A stretch of 64,000 nucleotides of DNA from Rhodococcus sp. 14-1411-2a (GTDB lineage: Bacteria; Actinomycetota; Actinomycetes; Mycobacteriales; Mycobacteriaceae). The stretch spans positions 558,001 to 622,000 of the forward strand of contig NZ_NPGA01000015.1 in assembly GCF_002259485.1 (NCBI RefSeq), read 5' to 3'. Positions 7,617-15,417 of this stretch are shown here, piece after piece. Position numbers and translations under genes: made by a program. The notes under the pieces were generated by a model. It had not been told where the DNA came from and did not search any database. It saw only the letters and a list, made by a program, of their open reading frames with translations. The first letter of the stretch is position 1. Every line of letters begins with the position of its first letter.

Positions 7617-8201
7617 ATGGCAACGCAGCGCTACCACCATGGCGACCTGCGCGCGGTGTTGCTCGACGAGGCCGAACGGAGCATCGCGCACGGCGGGGTC
7701 GACGCGTTGTCGCTTCGGCAGCTGGCCAGAGACGTCGGCGTCAGTCACGGTGCCCCGGCGCGCCACTTCCGCGACAAGCAGGCGCTGCTGGATGCATTGG
7801 CGCTGCACGGATTCGAGGAATTGAATCGCCGGATGGTCGCAGCGGCAACGGGACCCGGTGAGCTGATGGCCAGGTTCCGTGGCGTCGCCCGTGCCTACCT
7901 CGGATTCGCCGTCGAACACCCGGAGTTGCTGGACGTCATGTACAGCACCAAGCACCACCCCGACGCCAGTGAGAAGCTGAAAAGCGTTGCGCACGAGAGT
8001 ATGACCGCCACCGAGGCTTTGCTGAAGGAGGCGATGGCGGCCGGTGTGATCACCGAGGCTCCACCCGAGATACTCGCGCGCGTCGCTTTCGCGAGCGTGC
8101 ACGGACTCGCGATGCTGGCCACCGGCGACCTGCTCGACGGCGTCCCGACCGAGGATCTGCTCGACGCCACAGTCGACACTCTGCTGCGCGGGTTCACCTA
8201 A
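7617..8201 (+). CDS. TetR-family transcriptional regulator
   Basis: Regulator of 194 residues. The N-terminal helix-turn-helix spans about residues 25-55 (SLRQLARDVGVSHGAPARHF), ending in the common RHFRDKQALLDAL segment; the remaining helical part is the ligand-binding and dimer domain. It probably represses itself and the divergent SDR gene through the inverted repeat at 7583-7599. Its stop is 10 bases before the next start, so the DUF1810 and lumazine synthase genes could be in the same transcript. Confidence 0.9.
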   Translation: MATQRYHHGDLRAVLLDEAERSIAHGGVDALSLRQLARDVGVSHGAPARHFRDKQALLDALALHGFEELNRRMVAAATGPGELMARFRGVARAYLGFAVEHPELLDVMYSTKHHPDASEKLKSVAHESMTATEALLKEAMAAGVITEAPPEILARVAFASVHGLAMLATGDLLDGVPTEDLLDATVDTLLRGFT

Positions 8202-8211
8202 GTTGAACGGC

Positions 8212-8643
8212 ATGACCGAATACGACCTGCAACGCTTCGTCGATGCTCAGGACCCTGTCTGGACCGCGGTGACGAAGGAACTGAAAGCAGGGCGAAAGCA
8301 GACACACTGGATGTGGTTCGTGTTCCCGCAATTGGCCGGATTGGGGCGCAGTGCGACTGCCCAACACTTCGGCATCGCCGATCTGACCGAGGCGGAGCTG
8401 TACCTGTCCCACGAAGTATTGGGTCCGCGCCTGAAGAAGGCGGCCCGGCTTGTGGTGGCTGTCGAGGGGCGGACCGTCGACGAGATCTTCGGTTATCCCG
8501 ACAACCTGAAGCTGCATTCGTCCATGACGCTTTTCGCCGAAGCTACCAAGGGGCCGTCCGTATTCGGCGAAGTGTTGCAGAAGTATTTCGCCGGTGAATT
8601 CGATGGCCCGACACTCGACTTGCTCGACGAGCGATACCGCTAG
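8212..8643 (+). CDS. DUF1810 family protein
   Basis: Protein of 143 residues of the DUF1810 family (calpastatin-like in older annotations): the motifs THWMWFVFPQLAGLG and PDNLKLHSSMTLF are characteristic. Its biochemical function is unknown. The ATG at 8212 gives the usual start MTEYDLQRF; a TTG three codons earlier is less likely. It lies between a TetR gene and a lumazine synthase gene, 10 bases from each, and is probably co-transcribed with them. It has no signal peptide or membrane segment. Confidence 0.85.
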   Translation: MTEYDLQRFVDAQDPVWTAVTKELKAGRKQTHWMWFVFPQLAGLGRSATAQHFGIADLTEAELYLSHEVLGPRLKKAARLVVAVEGRTVDEIFGYPDNLKLHSSMTLFAEATKGPSVFGEVLQKYFAGEFDGPTLDLLDERYR

Positions 8644-8653
8644 CATCGCACTC

Positions 8654-9109
8654 ATGACCACTCCACTCGCCGGATCCATTGCTTTCGTCCACGCCAGCTG
8701 GCACCTGGACATCGTCGATCGCGCGCGGGTGGGATTCGCCGCCGAACTGGAGAAGCTCGGACAGGCCGAGACGCCGCTCGACGTGTTCGAGGTGCCCGGG
8801 GCCTTCGAGATCCCACTGCATGCACAGCGGTTGGCCAAGACGGGCAAGTACGCCGCAATCGTCGCCGCTGCGCTGGTGGTCGACGGCGGAATCTACCGAC
8901 ACGATTTCGTCGAAACAGCGGTCATCGACGGCCTGATGCGAGTGCAGCTGGACACCGACGTGCCGGTGTTCTCGGTAGTGCTGACACCACACCACTTCCA
9001 CGAACACGCCGACCACACAGCCTTCTTCACCGCGCACCTGGAGAAGAAGGGTGCCGAGGCTGCACGCGCAGTGGTGAAGACTCTGGCGTCGCTGGGGACC
9101 ATCGGCTGA
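8654..9109 (+). CDS. 6,7-dimethyl-8-ribityllumazine synthase, type II
   Basis: Lumazine synthase of 151 residues, which would condense the riboflavin intermediates 5-amino-6-ribitylaminouracil and 3,4-dihydroxybutanone phosphate. It resembles the RibH2 (type II) branch described in Brucella and rhizobia: the segments ASWHLDIVDRA, FEVPGAFEIPLHAQRLAKTG and VVLTPHHFHEH match that branch rather than the housekeeping RibH of mycobacteria. No other riboflavin gene is near, so it is an orphan, probably a second copy. The ATG at 8654 gives the usual N-terminus; the frame continues upstream but enters the preceding gene. Confidence 0.85.
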   Translation: MTTPLAGSIAFVHASWHLDIVDRARVGFAAELEKLGQAETPLDVFEVPGAFEIPLHAQRLAKTGKYAAIVAAALVVDGGIYRHDFVETAVIDGLMRVQLDTDVPVFSVVLTPHHFHEHADHTAFFTAHLEKKGAEAARAVVKTLASLGTIG

Positions 9110-9121
9110 CGCTGGTCCGAG

Positions 9122-9337
9122 CCTCCGATATCGATAGCGACGGAAGGCCGGTTCGACGCCGACTGGGAGGCCAGCGGGTTCGAGCTACGGGAAGTTGCAC
9201 CCGAGAACTTCCTGCTGACGTACACCCTGCTGCTCGACGACCGGCTCACCCGCAGGGTCACGGTGTGGCAGCGAAGTAACGATGCATGGAAGATTCTCTA
9301 CCACCAAGGAACTGTGGTGGTCGACCGTGAATCGTGA
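9122..9337 (+). pseudogene. C-terminal remnant of a DUF4440/NTF2-like protein
   Basis: About 70 codons with no start codon encode a recognisable C-terminal piece of an NTF2-like (DUF4440) protein: FELREVAPENFLLTY, TRRVTVWQRS and WKILYHQGTVV, then a stop at 9335-9337. The N-terminal half is absent; the piece begins right after the lumazine synthase stop, in the same frame. This looks like a gene that lost its 5' part by deletion. It could only be made by read-through of the TGA at 9107-9109. Confidence 0.7.
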
Positions 9338-9430
9338 AGAATGAGTCGGCTCCTATCACACGCCTCCGACAGGTTTGATTCTCGAATCCTTGTGCAGGGC
9401 AATAGTTTTCGATTGCACTATGGTTGTCAG

Positions 9431-9446
9431 TCGAACGCGCGTTCGA
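9431..9446. promoter_or_regulatory. LexA-binding SOS box
   Basis: TCGAACGCGCGTTCGA is a perfect 16-base palindrome and fits the mycobacterial SOS box TCGAAC-N4-GTTCGA exactly. TACACT at 9447-9452 directly behind it could be the -10 hexamer. It stands 13 bases before the start of a broken DUF222/HNH gene. Genes of this family (13E12 repeats) are LexA-regulated in M. tuberculosis, so the site fits its position. Confidence 0.85.
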
Positions 9447-9459
9447 TACACTTGATTCC

Positions 9460-10519
9460 ATGACCACGGAGATCTGGCAACTGAGCGAGAGCGAACTCCT
9501 CGCCGACGCCGCCGCGGTCTCCCACCGAATCCAGTTGTTGGAAGCCCGGCGGATCGCCCTCGTCGCCGAGATCGACACCCGCGTGAGCCGGGAGAAACTC
9601 GGCTTCCCCGGACCCGCCGGCTGACTGACCTCCACCACCCTGCTCTCACCGTCCAAAGCAACCAAGATCGTCGCCCTCGCCCGCGGCATGGCTGCGTTTC
9701 CCGACATCGCCGACGCCGTCAACACCGGCGTCATGACCATCGACCACGCCGCCCTGATCCTCACCTTCGCCGAAACACCTCCCGGAAAAGGGTCGCGATG
9801 CCGCGCGCGCCGCCTTGATCAAAGCTGCGACAGGGCCCGACGCGCGCACCGGCCGGATCCGAGCAGCGATCACCAGACTCGAAGACAGCTTCGGCAGCAA
9901 GAAACCACCCGCCGAGAACACCGACCGCAACGAACTCTTCGCCTCCACAACCCTCAACGGGCGGCTGGTACTCAAAGGAGACTTCGATGCTGTCACCGGC
10001 GAGAAACTGCTCACTGCGCTCTCCCCGTTGACCGAACCCCACCCGCCGCCGACGGCAGCCAAGACGATCGCAGCCCCGCCAGGCGCAGAGCCGACGCCTT
10101 CGGGCAGATCCTCGACCACTACCTCGCCTCCAGTGACCGCCCCATCGAAGGCGGAGAGCGCCCGCACCTGAACCTGCACATCCGGTTGCAGGACCTCACC
10201 GACCTCCAGAACTACGGAGGCGAAGACGACATCACCGACGACGAAACCTCAGGCGCAGCAACAGAATCCGACACCGTCACAGCCGATCCAGTCGACATCA
10301 ACACCCGACGGCGGCCCCACCGACATGAACAATCTGGTTCTGTTGTGCGGGTTCCACCACCGCCTCATGCACCACTCCGATTGGGAAGTGTTCATCGGCA
10401 CCGACAACCACCCGTGTGGGGGCACCTCCCGCTTGCGGGGGCTCGTACCACCCGCCACCGTCGACCCCTATCGACAACCCAGACCATCACACGCCCGCGC
10501 AGGCCCCCACATCGCGTGA
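9460..10519 (+). pseudogene. Degenerate DUF222/HNH endonuclease (13E12-type)
   Basis: Remains of a DUF222-HNH protein. The N-terminus is intact from ATG 9460 (ELLADAAAVSHRIQLLEAR), but a TGA at 9622-9624 interrupts the frame. The same frame then continues with LSPSKATKIVALARGM up to about 9790, shifts to another frame (GPDARTGRIRAAITRLE), shifts back near 10080 (AFGQILDHYLASS), and shifts again before the HNH end TDMNNLVLLCGFHHRLMHH near 10310-10370. The region that should carry the Cys and first His residues of the HNH site is deleted. One stop, at least three frame changes and a deletion make it non-functional, although its SOS box is preserved. Confidence 0.9.
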
Positions 10520-10534
10520 GCCCCAGGAAAGACA

Positions 10535-10568
10535 CCAGCCCCGCACCGAGAACACGGTGCGGGGCTGG
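10535..10568. terminator. Bidirectional hairpin between convergent HNH remnant and dapD
   Basis: A perfect 14-base stem, CCAGCCCCGCACCG against CGGTGCGGGGCTGG, encloses a 6-base loop. It lies between the ends of the rightward HNH remnant and the leftward dapD gene and can act for both. No long T-run follows on either side. Confidence 0.8.
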
Positions 10569-10605
10569 AAGAGATTGTTCGACAGGCCGATTGGGGTGGA
10601 GCAAG

Positions 10606-11559
10606 CTAGTCGTTGGCGTGCAATGCCGCGTTCAGTTCGACGCCGGTGCCCTTCCACGGCACCACCTCGACAGCACCCGACAGTGAGTTGCGACGGAACA
10701 GCAGGTTCGACTTGCCGGACAACGTGGCAGCCTTCACCACTGTCCCATCCGGACCGCTCACCTTCGTGCCGGCGGTGATGTAGAGCCCGGCCTCGACGAC
10801 GCAGTCGTCACCGAGCGAAATGCCGAGCCCGGAGTTCGCGCCCAACAGGCAGCTCTTACCGACGGAGATGACGTTCTTGCCGCCACCGGAGAGCGTGCCC
10901 ATGATCGACGCACCGCCACCCACGTCGGAACCGTCGCCCACCACGACACCCGCGGAGATACGTCCCTCGACCATCGAGTTGCCGAGCGTGCCGGCATTGA
11001 AGTTGACGAAGCCCTCGTGCATGACCGTCGTCCCGCTGGCCAGGTGCGCGCCGAGACGAACGCGGTCGGCGTCGGCGATACGAACTCCGGTGGGAACGAC
11101 GTAATCGACCAGGCGCGGGAACTTGTCGACTCCGTACACGGTCACCGGACCGCGGGCGCGCAGCTTTGCGCGCACCGTCTCGAAACCGTCCACCGCAGCG
11201 GGCCCGAAGTTGGTCCACACCACGTTGGCCAGCAGACCGAACACTCCGTCGAGGTTCTGCCCGTGCGGCTGAATCAACCGGCGCGACAGGAGATGCAGTC
11301 GCAGATACGCATCGTGGGCGTCGATCGGGGCGTCGTCGAGCGAGGCGACGCTGGTGCGCACTGCGACGACCTCGACGCCGCGCGCCTCGTCCGGTCCGAC
11401 GAGAGCGGCCAGCTCCTCGGGGACGTCCGAACCCTCGAGCCGGGTGGTGCCGGTCTCGAAGCCCGACCCGAGCTCCGGGCTCGGAAACCAGGTGTCGAGA
11501 ACAACGCCCGACGTCGTGATGTTGGCTATTCCTACTGCTGATGCTCCATGTGCGCTCAC
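10606..11559 (-). CDS. dapD: Tetrahydrodipicolinate N-succinyltransferase
   Basis: Transfers succinyl from succinyl-CoA to tetrahydrodipicolinate in the succinylase branch of diaminopimelate and lysine synthesis, in the cytoplasm. The GTG at 11559 gives 317 residues, the length of M. tuberculosis DapD, and begins at the conserved [11 protein letters not shown] region; the 24 codons further upstream look unlike the family. The left-handed beta-helix repeats and the segment [19 protein letters not shown] are near-identical to mycobacterial DapD, as is [16 protein letters not shown] near the C-terminus. dapE lies 1.4 kb away on the other strand and carries out a later step of the same branch. 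Confidence 0.95.
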   Translation of the reverse strand: MSAHGASAVGIANITTSGVVLDTWFPSPELGSGFETGTTRLEGSDVPEELAALVGPDEARGVEVVAVRTSVASLDDAPIDAHDAYLRLHLLSRRLIQPHGQNLDGVFGLLANVVWTNFGPAAVDGFETVRAKLRARGPVTVYGVDKFPRLVDYVVPTGVRIADADRVRLGAHLASGTTVMHEGFVNFNAGTLGNSMVEGRISAGVVVGDGSDVGGGASIMGTLSGGGKNVISVGKSCLLGANSGLGISLGDDCVVEAGLYITAGTKVSGPDGTVVKAATLSGKSNLLFRRNSLSGAVEVVPWKGTGVELNAALHAND

Positions 11560-11761
11560 GGGACGAAGAATACGCGGTGGGCCGAATGCGGTGGGCTCGG
11601 CAACCGGCTCCGGTCGGCGACTGTTCTGCACACGGTCTCGGGCGTGCGGATTGCGGGAACACCTCGATTCGGGTGCTGCGTCGGTTCGTTATCGGTTCGA
11701 CTGCCGAGCGTGATCGCATCGGGATGCAGGCCGACGAATCGGCGGCAGGGGAGCTGACAGA

Positions 11762-11914
11762 GTGTGTCCGGTGATCACTCGTACCGCCTCCCGTAGCCGT
11801 GGCGCGACCTCGGTGATGGCGGGCAGTGTGTCCTTCACCGGGTTGGTGACCACCCTGGCGACGACGATCGTGCTCGGAGTCGCGCTGGGTTTGGTTGTCA
11901 CAGGCGCGTGGTAG
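11762..11914 (+). CDS. Small putative single-pass membrane protein
   Basis: A 50-codon frame, shorter than usual gene-finding limits. A GTG at 11762 follows AGGGGAG at 11747-11753 by 8 bases; a GTG at 11771 is a second choice. The product has a basic start (RTASRSRG) and one long hydrophobic stretch (LVTTLATTIVLGVALGLVV) ending GAW. It resembles no family I recognise. It lies between the divergent dapD and a secreted beta-propeller gene, 46 bases before the latter. Coding status rests on the ribosome-binding site and the clean membrane segment only. Confidence 0.4.
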   Translation: MCPVITRTASRSRGATSVMAGSVSFTGLVTTLATTIVLGVALGLVVTGAW

Positions 11915-11960
11915 ACATCGTCATCGGCTGACAGGGGGTCGCCGAGGCTGGGGGAGTGCC

Positions 11961-12905
11961 ATGAATTCGAGCAAGTCCGCGCGCGTGCGTTCGGTCGTCA
12001 CGGCTATTGCTGCCGCTGTGGTGGTGTCGAGCGGTGTCGTCCTCGGCTCCGGCACCGCAGCCGCAGATCCCGATTGCGCCGGAGCAGGCGGGCCGTCGGC
12101 AGTGGTCGCACGAATCCCGGGGTCAGCTCTGGAAGGACTGGCAGTCGACGCGTCGGGCCGCGCCTACGTCACCGACATCGTCTCCGGCCGGGTATACCGC
12201 ATCGACGCGCCAGGACAGACCGCCTATCCCATCGCGACGGTTCCCAGTGGTGGCGGTGGCGCTCTGGCCTGGATGCCCGACGGCACCCTGCTGGTCGGCT
12301 ACGGAGCCGACACTCGCGTCTTCGTCGGAGACATCGTCAGGGCCGCGGGGATCGTTCGACTCGACGTGAACACACTCACTGTCACTCCGTTCGCGTCCGG
12401 TCTGAGCGCGGCCAACGGCCTTGCCGTTGCCGCCGACGGAACGGTGTACGCCACCAACGACTTCGGCTCGCTGATCGGCCGGATCGGCCCCGACGGCTCG
12501 GTCGACCCGGCGTGGGCGAGCTTCCCCAGTGCCAACGGCGCGGTGCTCGACGCCGCCGATCGGTACCTGTACGTCTCGCGGACTTTCGTGAACCCGGGCG
12601 TCAGCCGGATCCCGATCGCCGACCCCTCGGCACCGGAAAGTGTTCTCGACCTGTCGGGACTCGACGGCTTCGCGGCTCCGGACGGGCTCACCCTCGACGA
12701 TGCGGGACGCCCGGTGGTGCCGCTCAACGCAGGCGGCTCCGTCGTCCGCATCGATGCGCCGGGGGCGACATGTGTCATCGGCACCGGTACGCGGTTGACG
12801 AGCGTCGTGGCCTACGGACGTTCCGACCAGGGCTTCTCGAGCGGAAGATTGTTCGGTGCCGGCTTCGACGGCGTGGTCCGCGAGATTCCGGGATCCACGG
12901 CCTAG
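11961..12905 (+). CDS. Secreted SMP-30/NHL-type beta-propeller protein
   Basis: Exported protein of 314 residues. A signal peptide of about 37 residues ends at ASAAA-like GTAAADPD, so it is secreted or periplasmic. The mature part consists of repeated propeller-like blades: [44 protein letters not shown] and [14 protein letters not shown]. This repeat type occurs in SMP-30 lactonases and NHL proteins, but I see no clear catalytic set, so no enzyme activity is assigned. The ATG at 11961 has GGGGAG 4 bases upstream. dapE follows after 11 bases, which suggests a shared transcript by position rather than by function. Confidence 0.75.
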   Translation: MNSSKSARVRSVVTAIAAAVVVSSGVVLGSGTAAADPDCAGAGGPSAVVARIPGSALEGLAVDASGRAYVTDIVSGRVYRIDAPGQTAYPIATVPSGGGGALAWMPDGTLLVGYGADTRVFVGDIVRAAGIVRLDVNTLTVTPFASGLSAANGLAVAADGTVYATNDFGSLIGRIGPDGSVDPAWASFPSANGAVLDAADRYLYVSRTFVNPGVSRIPIADPSAPESVLDLSGLDGFAAPDGLTLDDAGRPVVPLNAGGSVVRIDAPGATCVIGTGTRLTSVVAYGRSDQGFSSGRLFGAGFDGVVREIPGSTA

Positions 12906-12916
12906 AGTTTTCTCCC

Positions 12917-14002
12917 GTGACGCTCGAACTGCATGCCGACCCGATAGACCTCACCGCGGCACTGGTGGACATCCCCAGTGTCAGTGAGGACGAATCGCGC
13001 ATCGCAGACGAGGTGGAGCAAGCGCTTCGCGAGCAGACGACGGGCTTCGAGATCATCCGCAGCGGCAACGCCGTGCTGGCCCGGACGAACCGCGGACTCG
13101 CATCGAGGGTGATGCTCGCGGGTCATCTCGACACGGTTCCCATCGCAGACAACGTGCCGTCGAGGCGCGAGCACGACAGCGCCGAGGGCGACATTCTGCA
13201 CGGGTGCGGAACCGTCGACATGAAGTCGGGTGACGCGGTGTTCCTGCACCTCGCCGCCACGATCGACAACCCTGCGCACGATCTGACCCTGGTGTTCTAC
13301 GACTGCGAGGAGATCGCGGCCGCGCGGAACGGACTGGGCCGGATCGAACGCGAACTCCCCGAATGGCTCGCTGCCGACGTCGCGATCCTCGGCGAACCGT
13401 CCGGCGGATTCATCGAGGCGGGTTGCCAAGGGACGCTGCGGGTTCGGCTGACGGCGTCGGGAACACGGGCTCACAGTGCCCGATCCTGGTTGGGCGACAA
13501 TGCAATTCACAAATTCGGTGCGGTCCTCAATCGACTCGCCGCGTATCGCGCGCGCACAGTCGATATCGACGGCTGCGTGTATCGCGAAGGGCTGCAAGCA
13601 GTCCGGATCTCCGGTGGGGTCGCGGGCAATGTTGTTCCCGACGCAGCCGAACTCGACGTCAACTTTCGCTTCGCGCCGGATCGCAACGTCGACGACGCCG
13701 TCGAACACGTTCGTGAGGTCGTCGAGGGACTGGATCTCGGCTTCGAGGTCACCGACTCGTCGCCCGGAGCACTTCCCGGTTTGAACCGACCCGCAGCGTC
13801 CGCTCTCATCGAGGCAGCGGGCGGACAGTTCCGGGCCAAATACGGCTGGACGGACGTCTCCCGCTTCTCGGCGCTCGGGATCCCGGCGGTCAACTACGGA
13901 CCCGGCGACCCCAATCTGGCCCACAAGCGCGACGAACGCGTACCCGTCGAGCAGATCACCCACGTCACACAGGTTCTCCGGAGCTACCTCTCTGCCGGAT
14001 AG
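12917..14002 (+). CDS. dapE: Succinyl-diaminopimelate desuccinylase
   Basis: Zinc peptidase-like hydrolase (M20 family) of 361 residues that removes succinate from N-succinyl-LL-diaminopimelate, three steps after DapD. Metal ligands are seen in AGHLDTVP, the GTVDMKSGD motif with the bridging aspartate, the catalytic DCEE glutamate pair, and the last histidine in [13 protein letters not shown]. The GTG at 12917, 11 bases after the previous stop, gives the family length; the longer in-frame extension to 12074 lies inside the propeller gene and is a false extension. Confidence 0.95.
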   Translation: MTLELHADPIDLTAALVDIPSVSEDESRIADEVEQALREQTTGFEIIRSGNAVLARTNRGLASRVMLAGHLDTVPIADNVPSRREHDSAEGDILHGCGTVDMKSGDAVFLHLAATIDNPAHDLTLVFYDCEEIAAARNGLGRIERELPEWLAADVAILGEPSGGFIEAGCQGTLRVRLTASGTRAHSARSWLGDNAIHKFGAVLNRLAAYRARTVDIDGCVYREGLQAVRISGGVAGNVVPDAAELDVNFRFAPDRNVDDAVEHVREVVEGLDLGFEVTDSSPGALPGLNRPAASALIEAAGGQFRAKYGWTDVSRFSALGIPAVNYGPGDPNLAHKRDERVPVEQITHVTQVLRSYLSAG

Positions 14003-14012
14003 CCTGAACGCC

Positions 14013-14765
14013 ATGAACAGCGTTGAAGGACACGGCAGCGAGAAGCCGGCCAAGCACAAGGGATCCGTAGTACTTCGGCGTGGCCGGAACACCGAGACCT
14101 CCACTTCGGATCAACGGCTGCTCGACGAGCGAGGGCCAGGAAACTGGATTCACTCCGACACCTGGCGAGTGCTGCGCATCCAGAGCGAATTCGTCGAGGG
14201 ATTCGGTGCGCTGGCCGAGGTCCCGAAGGCCGTGACCGTGTTCGGTTCGGCGCGCACCCCCGTCGACCATCCCGAGTACGAGCGCGCCCGGCAACTCGGA
14301 GCCGCTCTCGCGAAGGAGGGCTTCGCTGTCATCACCGGCGGCGGTCCCGGGGCGATGGAAGGGGCCAACCGCGGTGCGAGCGAGGCCGACGGCTACTCGA
14401 TCGGGCTCGGCATCGAGCTGCCGTTCGAGCAGGGCCTCAACGAGTGGGTCGATCTGGGCGTCAATTTTCGCTACTTCTTCGTGCGCAAGACCATGTTCGT
14501 GAAGTACTCCCAGGCGTTCGTGTGCCTTCCCGGCGGTTTCGGTACTCTCGACGAACTCTTCGAGGCGCTGACCCTGGTGCAGACCGCCAAGGTCACGAAA
14601 TTCCCGATCGTGTTGCTGGGCAAGGACTTCTGGTCTGGATTGCTCGAATGGATAAAGACGACTCTCGTGAAAGAAGGCAAGGTGTCCGAGAAGGACCTCG
14701 ACCTCATCCACTGCACCGACAGCGTCGACGAGGCTGTCCGGATCGTCCGCGAGGCCCAGCAGTGA
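14013..14765 (+). CDS. LOG-family (TIGR00730) Rossmann-fold protein
   Basis: Protein of 250 residues in the LOG/lysine-decarboxylase-like family: TVFGSAR, GGGPGAMEGANRGA and CLPGGFGTLDELFE are the nucleotide and catalytic signatures. Family members split nucleoside 5'-monophosphates at the glycosidic bond, including cytokinin precursors. The first 70 residues, rich in charged residues (GSEKPAKHKG), extend beyond the core domain and mark the longer actinobacterial subgroup. It follows dapE by 10 bases, and its stop overlaps the start of a second, shorter LOG gene (GTGA at 14762). Confidence 0.85.
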   Translation: MNSVEGHGSEKPAKHKGSVVLRRGRNTETSTSDQRLLDERGPGNWIHSDTWRVLRIQSEFVEGFGALAEVPKAVTVFGSARTPVDHPEYERARQLGAALAKEGFAVITGGGPGAMEGANRGASEADGYSIGLGIELPFEQGLNEWVDLGVNFRYFFVRKTMFVKYSQAFVCLPGGFGTLDELFEALTLVQTAKVTKFPIVLLGKDFWSGLLEWIKTTLVKEGKVSEKDLDLIHCTDSVDEAVRIVREAQQ

Positions 14766-15325
14766 GCGAGCGAGCATCGACCGAACGCGCGCTCAGCGTC
14801 TGCGTTTACTGCGCGTCGGGTCCCGTGGACTCTTCGTTCATCGACCTGGCCGGTGAGGTCGGCACCGAGATCGGTCGGCGAGGCTGGCAGCTCGTCTCGG
14901 GCGGCGGGAACGTCTCGATGATGGGCGCGGTCGCCGCGGCAACGCGAGCAGCGGGCGGCAATACGGTCGGCGTGATTCCGAAAGCACTCGTGCACCGTGA
15001 GGTCGCCGATGTAGACGCCGACGAGCTGATCGTCACCGACACGATGCGTGAGCGGAAGAAGATCATGGAGGACCGCGCCGACGCGTTCATCACCTTGCCC
15101 GGTGGGATCGGGACGTTGGAGGAGCTGTTCGAGACATGGACGGCGGGCTACCTGGGCATGCACAGCAAGCCGATGGTGATGCTCGATCCATTCGGACATT
15201 TCGACGGCATGATGCAGTGGATAGAAGGTTTGCGAGAGACCGGATTCGTCCAGCAACGCGCCCTGGACGCCCTGGTCAGAACGTCGACCGTCGATGCAGC
15301 ACTGGATGCCTGCGCAACGTTGTGA
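14762..15325 (+). CDS. LOG-family cytokinin riboside 5'-monophosphate phosphoribohydrolase
   Basis: Second LOG-family protein, 187 residues, the same length as M. tuberculosis Rv1205, the protein shown to produce cytokinin bases in that organism. It has VYCASG, SGGGNVSMMG and LPGGIGTLEELFETWT, with the arginine and glutamate of the active site in MRERKKIMEDRAD and PGGxGTxEE. The GTG at 14762 shares bases with the stop of the preceding gene, indicating coupling. The product would release an adenine-type base from its ribose phosphate; the physiological substrate here is not known. Confidence 0.85.
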   Translation: MSERASTERALSVCVYCASGPVDSSFIDLAGEVGTEIGRRGWQLVSGGGNVSMMGAVAAATRAAGGNTVGVIPKALVHREVADVDADELIVTDTMRERKKIMEDRADAFITLPGGIGTLEELFETWTAGYLGMHSKPMVMLDPFGHFDGMMQWIEGLRETGFVQQRALDALVRTSTVDAALDACATL

Positions 15326-15367
15326 CAGGTCACCAAGCGCGGCCACGAAGTGAGATGCTCAAAGTTG

Positions 15368-15386
15368 TTACTCTCAAGTAGGGTAA
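15368..15386. promoter_or_regulatory. Inverted repeat upstream of fadD6
   Basis: TTACTCT and AGGGTAA form 7-base arms with one mismatch around CAAGT, 31 bases before the fadD6 ATG. TAGGGT at 15379-15384 inside it could be a -10 hexamer, so a regulator bound here would block transcription. The regulator is not identifiable from the window. Confidence 0.45.
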
Positions 15387-15417
15387 GAAATCTCACATCG
15401 TCTTCAAAGGGGAGTTC

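Noticed and set aside
9110..10605. Insertion sequence or prophage remnant
   Set aside because: No transposase or integrase motif and no flanking direct repeats were found. The pieces are a DUF4440 fragment and a DUF222/HNH gene, not a mobile element.
12074..14002. A 642-codon frame joining an unrelated stretch to dapE
   Set aside because: The first 280 codons overlap the secreted propeller gene in another frame and are arginine-rich noise. dapE starts properly at GTG 12917.
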